From an uncultured Gemmatimonadota bacterium (lineage in GTDB: Bacteria > Gemmatimonadota > Gemmatimonadetes > Longimicrobiales > Gaopeijiaceae): a stretch of 15,353 nt of DNA. The notes beneath the pieces were generated by a model, which was not told where the DNA came from, made no database searches, and was given only the letters and a program-made list of their open reading frames with translations. The position numbers were made by a program, and so were the translations under genes. Numbering within the stretch: position 1 is the first letter of the stretch; every line of letters starts with the position of its first letter. The stretch lies in contig CALHIO010000202.1 in NCBI GenBank assembly GCA_938030915.1, positions 1 to 15,353 on the forward strand, written 5' to 3'. Below are positions 7,096-13,582 of the stretch, one piece after another.

Positions 7096-8337
7096 TCAGC
7101 CCTGTCCCAGCACGATCCACGCGCTGACCGAGACCCAGATCACCGCGATCACGCTGAGAAGCATCCACTCCAGAACGCTGGCCTCCTGCTTCCCCCTCTC
7201 GCCGTGGAACCACGCGACCACGGTCGAGGCCGCCACGCCACACGCCGCGAACGGCAGGGTGAGCTGCATGGCGATCGGCGCCAGGATCTCCCCTTCGATC
7301 AGACTCGAGACGAATCCGATGAGACCCACGGCAACGGTGGCCGTGACGATCACGATCTGCGGCACTCGTCGCTTGATGAGCTGCTGCAGATCCGCCGCTT
7401 CCTCCATGCCGCCGCTTCCGGCGGCAGCTGCTTGCCCGAGCCCGGAGACGCCGTTCCCACTCAAGATGCGCGCCGCATCCGCGGCGCTGGGCCGGTGGTT
7501 CGGCTCACGGTTCAGGCAACGACGCAACAAATCGGCCACCGCCGCGTCGGCGTCGGGACGACTCTGCCGCAGATCCTTGGGGTCTGCCGACAGGTGCGCC
7601 GTGATCCACTGGGTGTTCGTCTTTGCGTCGTAGGGACCCTCTCCCGTGAAGAGCTCGTAGCCCATCACGCCGACGGCATACATGTCCACGAGTTCGGTCA
7701 GATCCTGGTCGAGAAGCTGCTCGGGGCTGAGATAGCGAGGGTCGCCAAGCATCTGACCCGTCTTCGTCAGCCGCGTGGCATCATCGCCACCGGTCGTGAT
7801 CAACGCCGCGATACCGAAGTCGGTCAGATGCGCGGAGTTCTGTTCCTCGTCCCAGAGGACATTCGCAGGACGAACGTCCCTGTGCACGATGCCGTGCTGA
7901 TGCGCCGTCGCCAGAGCCGACGTCACATCACGGAGCACCTGCGTCGCAAGCTCCGCCGGGAGTCGGCCCTCGGCCTTGAGGCGCTCCTCCATCGTGCGCC
8001 CCTTGACGAAGCGCATCACGAGGTAGGGCGTCTCGTCAGCCAGGCGCCCGAACCGATACACCTGCACCACGTTCGGATGAACGAGGGACGCAGCGGCCCT
8101 GGCCTCCCGTTCAAACCGACGACGCGCCGTCTCTTCAGTGGCGCGACCGGGCAGAAGAACCTTCACCGCGACCAGACGCCCGAGCGCCTTCTCACGCGCC
8201 AGATAGACGGACGCCATGGAGCCCTTACCGAGCTTACGGACGATCTCGAAATCCTGTCCAAGAGCATCCGTAAGTGCTTCGAGCGCGAGCGTTTCGGGCT
8301 CGTCAGAATGTCCGGAGGCGGGAGTAGATCCGTTCAT
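7096..8337 (-). CDS. Membrane-anchored Ser/Thr protein kinase with HRD-x-Arg catalytic loop
   Basis: A 413-residue Hanks-type kinase of the PknB-like bacterial group. The kinase domain covers about residues 30-292: glycine loop LGKGSMASVYLA (36-47), ATP-binding Lys59 in VAVK, helix-C Glu78, catalytic loop HRDVRPAN with Asp154 and Asn159, DFG at 173-175, and SPE (204-206) in place of APE. The conserved Lys two residues after the catalytic Asp is Arg156 (CGT codon, 7870-7872), which may weaken or alter catalysis. After a glycine/alanine-rich linker come three hydrophobic segments (about 327-347, 354-377, 390-410), so the kinase is tied to the inner membrane with almost no outside sensor domain, unlike the PASTA type. 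The start ATG at 8335-8337 has only GGAG directly against it. It heads the minus-strand gene block and faces a plus-strand gene across a 128-base gap. The signal and targets are unknown. Confidence 0.92.
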   Translation of the reverse strand: MNGSTPASGHSDEPETLALEALTDALGQDFEIVRKLGKGSMASVYLAREKALGRLVAVKVLLPGRATEETARRRFEREARAAASLVHPNVVQVYRFGRLADETPYLVMRFVKGRTMEERLKAEGRLPAELATQVLRDVTSALATAHQHGIVHRDVRPANVLWDEEQNSAHLTDFGIAALITTGGDDATRLTKTGQMLGDPRYLSPEQLLDQDLTELVDMYAVGVMGYELFTGEGPYDAKTNTQWITAHLSADPKDLRQSRPDADAAVADLLRRCLNREPNHRPSAADAARILSGNGVSGLGQAAAAGSGGMEEAADLQQLIKRRVPQIVIVTATVAVGLIGFVSSLIEGEILAPIAMQLTLPFAACGVAASTVVAWFHGERGKQEASVLEWMLLSVIAVIWVSVSAWIVLGQG

Positions 8338-8465
8338 CTCCGGCCACGTTAGGATGGTCCGCCCCTAAACACCACCCTTCCACGGACCCGTGTCACTCTT
8401 CTACCGTTCCCTCAATTCGCACACGAACGTATCCGAGTCACACCCGACGTCTCCGAGGAGGCCGA
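8338..8465. other. Divergent intergenic region, kinase / small membrane protein
   Basis: A 128-base space between two genes transcribed outward. I find no convincing -35/-10 pair in either direction. A 6-bp inverted repeat, GGTCCG at 8356-8361 and CGGACC at 8383-8388 with 21 bases between, lies close to the kinase start and could be an operator half-site pair or chance. The right end holds the strong AGGAGG of the plus-strand gene. Confidence 0.3.
8456..8461 (+). promoter_or_regulatory. Shine-Dalgarno of the small membrane-protein gene
   Basis: A perfect AGGAGG ends four bases before the TTG at 8466. It is the main reason to prefer TTG over the ATG at 8490, which has its own GGAAGG only three bases before it. 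Confidence 0.55.
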
Positions 8466-8831
8466 TTGGCAGTTCCGAACGGAAGGCTGATGGGTGCGAT
8501 CGCGGCTCAGATTCTGGGTCAGACCGTTGCCGCGTGGGGCCTGATCGCCCACATGGTGGATGGGCAGAGCAGGTCGGTGTGGGTCGTCGCCCCCCTGGTC
8601 GCGGCGATCGCGGTCCCCTTCCGACATGACGGATCGCTCCGGGACCGGGCAACGGGGAATTTCGGCGCGGCGACGGTCATCACCGGACCGCTCCTGTGGG
8701 ACATCGCGCTCGGAGGTCTGAGCGGCAGAGGTTTCGGCCTCGTGGCGACTCTCATGCTCGTCGCCACGGTGCTCTTCTCCTTCGCCGGGGCATTCTTCTG
8801 GGTGCTTCGCGAGGAGCGCCGCCAGGGGTAG
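8466..8831 (+). CDS. Small integral membrane protein of unknown function
   Basis: A 121-residue protein I do not recognise. It is strongly hydrophobic, with probable membrane segments near residues 9-30, 37-52, 67-84 and 89-114, and a short basic C-terminal tail (REERRQG). A polar loop (FRHDGSLRDRATGN) sits between segments two and three. A likely topology has four passes with both ends inside. The TTG start at 8466 is supported by AGGAGG upstream; the ATG at 8490 would give 113 residues and still keep all the hydrophobic segments. The long overlapping minus-strand frame is Arg/Glu-rich and looks like an antisense shadow. The gene is alone on its strand, divergent from the kinase and converging on maeB with a 29-base gap. 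That the hydrophobic pattern survives over the whole frame is the main evidence it is real. Confidence 0.65.
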   Translation: MAVPNGRLMGAIAAQILGQTVAAWGLIAHMVDGQSRSVWVVAPLVAAIAVPFRHDGSLRDRATGNFGAATVITGPLLWDIALGGLSGRGFGLVATLMLVATVLFSFAGAFFWVLREERRQG

Positions 8832-8860
8832 AGTGAGGGGACGGCGTCGCGGCCGAGGGA

Positions 8861-11125
8861 TTACCGGTTTCGAGCCTGCCAATCCACGGACGCGACGGTC
8901 GCGAGGTTCATCACGTTACCCAGCGACGACCCTCGCTGCAGAAGGTGCACCGGCTTGGCCATGCCCAGCAGAACGGGGCCGATCACATCTGCGCCGCCGA
9001 GTTCGTCGAGGAGCTTGTAGGCGGCGTTGGCCGCAGACAGCCGGGAAAAGACGAGCACGTTCGCCGGACCCGTGAGGCGCGCGAACGGATACGTCTTCGT
9101 CAACTTGAGGAAGTCGACAGCCGTATCTGCCTGCATCTCACCGTCGATCTCGAGATCTGGATCCATCGTACGAACCATGTCCACCGCGGCGGCCACACGC
9201 CGAGACTCGTCGTGGACGGCCGATCCGAAGTTCGAAAAGGTCACCATCGCCACACGTGGTGTGATACCCAGATCCCGGACGAATTCGGCCGTCTGCACGG
9301 CGATCTCCGCCAGACCGCGCGCGTCGGGCGCGATGTTCACGGTCGTGTCGGCGAAGAAGAGCAGTTCCCGGTTCGGGAACGCGAGCATGTAGAGGCCGGC
9401 GACCCGTCCCGTCCCTCCCGGACGGGGTCCGATCACGTGCAGGCACGGGCGGAGCGCCTCGGCATAGTTCGCCTCGATCCCCGACACGAGCGCGTCGACC
9501 TCACCGTTCTCGAGCATGCTCGCTGCGAAGTAGATCGGCTTGAACAGATTCCACTGCGCCTCCGAGAGCGTGAGTCCCTTGCGGGCTCGCTTCTCGAAAA
9601 GCTGGTCGGCGTACCGGTGTCGATCCTCGCCCAGGTCGGCCGCATAGATGATCTCGACTCCGCTCAGGTCGACGCCGAGTGCCTGGGACTTCTCCGCGAT
9701 CCGCGGGGCACGCCCGAGGAGGACGGGCTGACAGATACCGTCCGCGACCAGCTGACCTGCGGCGCGAATGATCGTGTCGTTGTGCCCCTCCGGAAACACG
9801 ACCCGAGCCTTGCGGGTCCGTGCGCGGTCCCGCATGTCGCGCATCACCTCGTAGCCCGGCCCCAGCTTCGCACGCAGTCGATCTCGGTACTCGCCCAGAT
9901 CGACAACGATGCGGGCGACCCCGGACTGCATGGCCGCCTCGGCTACCGCCGGGGCTACGTGATACAGGACCCGCCGATCGAACGGCTTCGGGATGAGGTA
10001 CTCGCGGCCGTACGAAATGTCCGTGCCCTCGTACGCACCCTTTACGGACTCCGGCACCTGTTCGCGCGCCAGCTCCGCAAGCGCCCGAGTTGCAGCGAGC
10101 ATCATGTCTGCGTTGATGCCCTTAGCACGGACATCCAGTGCCCCGCGGAAGATGAAGGGAAAGCCGAGGACATTGTTGACCTGATTCGGGTAGTCGGAGC
10201 GTCCCGTCGCCATGATCGCGTCGTCCCGGACCGCAGCAACCTCCTCTGGAAGGATCTCGGGGTCCGGGTTCGCGAGTGCGAAGATGATGGGGTCGGCGGC
10301 CATCGACTTCACCATCTCCTGGGTGACGAGGCCCTTGACCGAGAGTCCTACGAAGACATCGGCACCCTCGAAGGCATCGGCGAGCGTACGCCGGTCCGTC
10401 TGTGCGGCGAAGGGCTGCTTGTATTCGTTCATCCCCTCTTCACGACCCTCGTAGATCACCCCCTTCGAGTCCACGATCAGGATGTTGTCCTTCGGCACGC
10501 CGAGACGTTGGAAGTGCTCGGCCGTCGATAATGCGGAAGCTCCCGCCCCACTGAAGACGACCTGGATGCGGTCGATCTCCTTTCCGGTGACTTCGAGTGC
10601 GTTGATCAACGCAGCAGCCGCGATGATCGCCGTCCCGTGCTGATCGTCATGGAAGACGGGGATGTCGAGCCGCTCCTTCAGAGTCCGCTCGATCACGAAA
10701 CAGTCCGGGGCCGAAATGTCTTCAAGGTTGATCCCGCCGACGGTCGGCTCCAGCAGCTCACAGAAGCGGATCACGTCCTCGGCCTTCTCTGATCCGATCT
10801 CGAGGTCGAAAACGTCGATATCGGCGAAGCTCTTGAAGAGGACCCCCTTCCCCTCCATCACGGGTTTGGACGCCATCGGCCCGATGTTGCCGAGTCCCAG
10901 CACCGCCGTTCCGTTCGAAACCACCGCGACGAGGTTGCCGCGCGCCGTATAGCGAAACACGTCGTCCGGATTCTTCGCGATCTCGAGACACGGCTCCGCC
11001 ACACCAGGCGAATAGGCGAGCGTGAGATCTCTCGCCGTGGCCACCGATTTCGTCGGCACGATGGCGATCTTTCCTGGACGACCTTCCTCATGGTAGTCGA
11101 GCGCTTCCTGGCGGCGGTCGGACAT
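8861..11125 (-). CDS. maeB: NADP-dependent malic enzyme with C-terminal phosphotransacetylase domain
   Basis: A 754-residue MaeB-type malic enzyme, full length for the family. It converts malate to pyruvate and CO2, reducing NADP+ (usually), and links the TCA cycle to NADPH and acetyl-CoA supply in the cytoplasm. The N-terminal malic domain covers about residues 15-150 with Tyr38 in LAYSPGVAEPC, Lys94 in MEGKGV, and metal-binding acids in INLEDI (Glu135, Asp136) and FHDDQHGT (Asp160/161). The dinucleotide-binding domain follows with FSGAGASA (191-198) and ALANPDPEI. From about residue 425 a phosphotransacetylase-like domain starts (ARVVFPEGHNDTIIRAA) and runs to the end. In studied MaeB proteins this domain is not catalytic and serves allosteric control by acetyl-CoA. 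The ATG at 11123-11125 has AAAGG about eleven bases upstream. A candidate promoter and inverted repeat lie just upstream. NAD versus NADP use cannot be settled by eye. Confidence 0.95.
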   Translation of the reverse strand: MSDRRQEALDYHEEGRPGKIAIVPTKSVATARDLTLAYSPGVAEPCLEIAKNPDDVFRYTARGNLVAVVSNGTAVLGLGNIGPMASKPVMEGKGVLFKSFADIDVFDLEIGSEKAEDVIRFCELLEPTVGGINLEDISAPDCFVIERTLKERLDIPVFHDDQHGTAIIAAAALINALEVTGKEIDRIQVVFSGAGASALSTAEHFQRLGVPKDNILIVDSKGVIYEGREEGMNEYKQPFAAQTDRRTLADAFEGADVFVGLSVKGLVTQEMVKSMAADPIIFALANPDPEILPEEVAAVRDDAIMATGRSDYPNQVNNVLGFPFIFRGALDVRAKGINADMMLAATRALAELAREQVPESVKGAYEGTDISYGREYLIPKPFDRRVLYHVAPAVAEAAMQSGVARIVVDLGEYRDRLRAKLGPGYEVMRDMRDRARTRKARVVFPEGHNDTIIRAAGQLVADGICQPVLLGRAPRIAEKSQALGVDLSGVEIIYAADLGEDRHRYADQLFEKRARKGLTLSEAQWNLFKPIYFAASMLENGEVDALVSGIEANYAEALRPCLHVIGPRPGGTGRVAGLYMLAFPNRELLFFADTTVNIAPDARGLAEIAVQTAEFVRDLGITPRVAMVTFSNFGSAVHDESRRVAAAVDMVRTMDPDLEIDGEMQADTAVDFLKLTKTYPFARLTGPANVLVFSRLSAANAAYKLLDELGGADVIGPVLLGMAKPVHLLQRGSSLGNVMNLATVASVDWQARNR

Positions 11126-11163
11126 AGTATGTACAGCCTTTCTGTGGTCAGGCTCGCGTACCC

Positions 11164-11196
11164 GATCACGTGCGTCGGGTCGAAGGGACCGTGATC
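11164..11196. repeat. Inverted repeat at the maeB start region, possible operator
   Basis: GATCACG (11164-11170) and CGTGATC (11190-11196) form a 7-bp perfect inverted repeat with 19 bases between. Inside it GGTC (11178-11181) and GACC (11187-11190) can also pair. The right arm overlaps the proposed -10 box of maeB and the left arm lies just downstream of the expected start point. It could be a repressor site or a 5' leader hairpin; chance remains possible at this length. Confidence 0.35.
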
Positions 11197-11222
11197 CTGA
11201 CGCTACTCTCCTGCGGTGTCAA
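11194..11222 (-). promoter_or_regulatory. Candidate maeB promoter
   Basis: On the minus strand a consensus -35 TTGACA (11217-11222) is followed after 17 bases by CAGGAT (11194-11199), which keeps the important second A and final T of a -10 box. Transcription would begin near 11187, giving a leader of about 60 bases before the maeB ATG. The -35 is perfect and the spacing ideal, but the -10 is weak. This organism's main sigma factor may also read -10 elements differently, so confidence is moderate. Confidence 0.45.
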
Positions 11223-11237
11223 AACGAGGTCTCGCCG

Positions 11238-12224
11238 TTGCCGCCGATCGCACCCGAACTCTTGATCCTGCCACCGCTCGCAGTGGCCGCGGGTATCGAT
11301 CTGTACCTCACCCTGCTGCTGATCGGAGCGGCCCCGACACTCGGCCTGTGGTCGCTCCCCCTGCCCGGCGCACTCGGGGACCTGGACTCGCCGAGCGTCC
11401 TGATCACCGTGGGCGTGTTCTATCTGCTCGAGTTCGCGGCGGAGCGCTTCCCGCCCGCCGCGCTGGCGTGGAACGCATTCCACGCGATCATCCGACCGGT
11501 CTCGGGCGCCCTGCTGGCTCTGCTCCTTCTCGACGGGCAGCCGCTCCTCGTCGCACTGGCCGGTGCGCTGATCGGCGCGGCGCTCGCGTCGGTGGCCCAT
11601 GGAATGCGGAGTGGGAGCTCCGTGCTCCGGTGGCTCGGCGCGGGTGTCGCGCCATCCATTCTTCTCGTCTCGTTGGCGGAGGACGTCCTGGTGGCCGGGC
11701 TGGTCTCGCTCTCCCTCGACGTGTCACCCACCGCGCTTGCAGCGACCCTCGTCGCGTGGATCCTGCTCCTGGGCGAGACCCCGTCACTCCTGCGAGCGTT
11801 CGCCTTCGCCGTATGGCTGGCCGTCGGACACGTCTTCCGACCGCTTCGGCCTCGGCGCTGGACCGGCGTCGACGACATGCCACTGTGGGTGGTACGCGCG
11901 CTGGAGGACGACGACCTCTTCGCTCCGGGGGGCGCACTGCGCGGCACCCGAGCCGCCGCGTGGCGGCTTCATGGACGTCGCCGGTTCCTCGTCGGATGGG
12001 TCGTCGTACGGGGGGGTGCGCCTCTCTTCGTGTCCCGCCGCCGTGGATCCGCTGCGTTCATCGACCTCGGTGCCTTCGAGGTCGAGGCCTTGCTCGATGA
12101 GGGGCTATATCGGCTAATCGACCTCATTTCCGACGGCCCAACCCCCTTCCTGCTATTCGGCTCGGACGGTCCGAGCACGGAGGGTCTGCGAGCCGAGTTC
12201 TCCGTGCCGGACCACGTCGGCTGA
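11238..12224 (+). CDS. DUF4126 membrane protein with extra C-terminal domain
   Basis: A 328-residue protein whose N-terminal part, about residues 12-200, matches the DUF4126 membrane family in pattern: AAGIDLYLTLLLIG at the start, the LPGALGDLDSP loop, GVFYLLEFAAERFP, and WNAFHAIIRPVSGALLA. Function of that family is not known to me. About six hydrophobic segments can be seen up to residue 200. From about 205 the protein turns hydrophilic (RPLRPRRW, then a mixed alpha/beta stretch to residue 328), a cytoplasmic extension of about 120 residues that typical DUF4126 proteins do not have as far as I know. The start is TTG at 11238, with GAGGT seven bases before it; no in-frame ATG or GTG lies nearby. 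It is divergent from maeB across 112 bases. No terminator is obvious directly after the stop. Confidence 0.8.
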   Translation: MPPIAPELLILPPLAVAAGIDLYLTLLLIGAAPTLGLWSLPLPGALGDLDSPSVLITVGVFYLLEFAAERFPPAALAWNAFHAIIRPVSGALLALLLLDGQPLLVALAGALIGAALASVAHGMRSGSSVLRWLGAGVAPSILLVSLAEDVLVAGLVSLSLDVSPTALAATLVAWILLLGETPSLLRAFAFAVWLAVGHVFRPLRPRRWTGVDDMPLWVVRALEDDDLFAPGGALRGTRAAAWRLHGRRRFLVGWVVVRGGAPLFVSRRRGSAAFIDLGAFEVEALLDEGLYRLIDLISDGPTPFLLFGSDGPSTEGLRAEFSVPDHVG

Positions 12225-12341
12225 GCGCACTCGAGTGGTCCCGTTCGACCCCGGTCGTTCGTATGCGACGCAGGCCAAACGCACAAACCCGAGGCTTCTA
12301 CGGAATACCGCCAACCTGTTGTGCGATACCGGATTGGGGCC

Positions 12342-12382
12342 AAAAAAAATCCTTGACCGCGGAAACACACATTTACACATTC
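12342..12382 (+). promoter_or_regulatory. Weak candidate promoter of the sigma gene
   Basis: An A8 tract directly precedes TTGACC (12353-12358), like an UP element next to a -35 box. At 17-18 bases spacing only CACATT or ACATTC is found, a poor -10. A/T-rich sequence follows. The call rests on the A-tract and -35 only; a leader of about 130 bases would result. Confidence 0.25.
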
Positions 12383-12418
12383 GTTTCCACTCTTGAATAT
12401 CCCGTACTGGCCGCTGAC

Positions 12419-12462
12419 GACCCCCCTTCCAGCCAATTCCCACGCGGAATGGCAGGGGGGTC
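12419..12462 (+). terminator. Strong GC hairpin in the sigma gene leader
   Basis: GACCCCCCT (12419-12427) pairs perfectly with AGGGGGGTC (12454-12462). Inside, GCCAATTCC (12432-12440) pairs with GGAATGGC with one bulged base, leaving a short CACGC loop. A weak pyrimidine tract (TTCTC) follows. It may be a terminator for the DUF4126 transcript about 200 bases upstream, or a leader structure controlling the sigma gene 54 bases downstream. The structure is clear; the role is not. Confidence 0.5.
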
Positions 12463-12516
12463 TTCTCACCCCGGTCAGTCCTCTTCGACCCGCAGATCGA
12501 GGAACGGTAGAAACGA

Positions 12517-13377
12517 ATGTTTTCTTCCTCTCGTGGCCTGGATTCGTTCGACCAGTACCTGCAGGACGTCGAGAAGTACCCCCTCATCCAAGATCCCAGA
12601 GAAGAGCGCGAGCTCGCTCGCCGGGCGCGGGAAGGTGACAAGGAGGCGGCCGAGCGACTCGTAACGGCCAACCTTCGCTTCGTCATCTCCTACGTGAAGA
12701 AGTACCAGGGTCGTGGACTGGGTCTTGCCGAGCTCGTCTGTATCGGCAACGAGGGACTTCTCAAGGCGGTCAAGAAGTTCGATCCCGACAAGGGTGTGAA
12801 GTTCATCTCCTATGCCGTCTGGTGGATTCGACAGACCGTGCTCCAGGCGCTTGCCGAGCAGACCCGGTCCGTCCGCATCCCGCTCAACCAGAATTCGAAC
12901 CTGGCCAAGCTGGCCCGGACGAACACTGCGTTGACCCAGATGCTCGGCCGTCAGCCGACTGACGTCGAGATCGCAAGGGAGATGGACGAGCCCGTGGACA
13001 CGATCCGGGCCCTGCGCCGGGTCGCCGCCTCCGAGCTCAGCCTCGACGCCCCCATCGACCGCGGTGACCGTGACAGCGCCAGCTTCGGCGAGCGCTTCGC
13101 GGGTGCGGCCGCCGCGGACATCGAAGAGGACGTCGAAGCCATCGCGCGTCGCGAGTTCCTCGAGACGATGTTCGAGAGCTACCTGACCGAGCGCGAGCGA
13201 AAGATCCTCTACCTGTATTACGGGTTGGACGATGGCGAGGAGCGGACCCTGGAAGAGATCGGGTCGCTGCTCGGCGTGACGCGTGAGCGGATTCGGCAGA
13301 TTCGGAACCGGGCGTTCGAAAAGCTTCGCGAAAGCCCTCACGGCGAATCGCTCTCCGGGTTCTGGAACGCGAACTGA
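12517..13377 (+). CDS. rpoD: Short primary-type sigma-70 factor (RpoD/SigA-like)
   Basis: A 286-residue sigma-70 factor that directs RNA polymerase to promoters. It has no region 1.1. Region 1.2 covers about residues 8-40, region 2 about 41-118, region 3 about 119-200, and region 4 about 212-275. Region 2.3/2.4 reads KFISYAVWWIRQTVLQALAEQTR, followed by SVRIPLNQ; region 4.2 ends in LGVTRERIRQIRNRAFEKLRE. Length and the VLQALAEQ stretch match the short primary sigma factors of Bacteroidota and relatives. Leu109 sits where E. coli sigma70 has Thr440, hinting at altered -10 reading. In region 2.2, where DLIQEGN or DLINEGN is nearly constant, this protein has ELVCIGN. The start ATG at 12517 has GAGGAA twelve bases upstream, rather distant. 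It follows a structured leader and ends before a strong hairpin. It may be the primary sigma factor or a group 2 paralogue; the window alone cannot decide. Confidence 0.9.
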   Translation: MFSSSRGLDSFDQYLQDVEKYPLIQDPREERELARRAREGDKEAAERLVTANLRFVISYVKKYQGRGLGLAELVCIGNEGLLKAVKKFDPDKGVKFISYAVWWIRQTVLQALAEQTRSVRIPLNQNSNLAKLARTNTALTQMLGRQPTDVEIAREMDEPVDTIRALRRVAASELSLDAPIDRGDRDSASFGERFAGAAAADIEEDVEAIARREFLETMFESYLTERERKILYLYYGLDDGEERTLEEIGSLLGVTRERIRQIRNRAFEKLRESPHGESLSGFWNAN

Positions 13378-13430
13378 TCGGCTGACGATATACGCCGGTG
13401 CCGAAGCCGCGCGCCGAGTCGCAACAGAGC

Positions 13431-13461
13431 GAAGGGCCCCGTCCGCCGGACGGGGCCCTTC
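13431..13461. terminator. Perfect 14-bp hairpin after the sigma gene
   Basis: GAAGGGCCCCGTCC (13431-13444) and its exact reverse complement (13448-13461) are separated by three bases, 54 bases after the sigma stop codon. There is no T-run after it (next bases GACGTTCC), so it would be a stem-only type terminator. It could work in both directions. It separates the sigma gene from the outer-membrane protein gene. Confidence 0.75.
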
Positions 13462-13582
13462 GACGTTCCGACGCGTTCCATCCTTGGGACGACTCTCACT
13501 CGTTCAAGGTTCACAACGAGCACATGCCGACTCGGCGCCGCCACCGAGGAACCGCGTCCTCCGGGCTCGCGTACCTATCCTC

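Larger units (their letters stand above)
12225..12516. other. 292-base intergenic region upstream of the sigma gene
   Basis: No gene is supported here on either strand. The first 110 bases hold little beyond a small CGACC/GGTCG palindrome near 12247-12258. Then come an eight-A run (12342-12349), a TTGACC box, an A/T-richer stretch to about 12400, a strong hairpin (12419-12462), and a purine-rich end with GAGGAA (12499-12504), twelve bases before the sigma ATG. The lower GC content and these elements suggest the promoter and long leader of the sigma gene. Confidence 0.5.

Noticed and set aside
8412..8882. 156-codon minus-strand open frame opposite the small membrane protein
   Set aside because: Its sequence is dominated by Arg, Glu and Pro with no domain, while the plus frame has clear hydrophobic segments and AGGAGG. 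Some doubt remains.
8945..10531. 528-codon plus-strand open frame opposite maeB
   Set aside because: Antisense to well-conserved malic enzyme sequence; composition is that of a codon-bias shadow.
12475..13341. 288-codon minus-strand open frame opposite the sigma gene
   Set aside because: The plus strand carries unmistakable sigma-70 regions; the reverse frame follows the same codon periodicity and has no recognisable domain.
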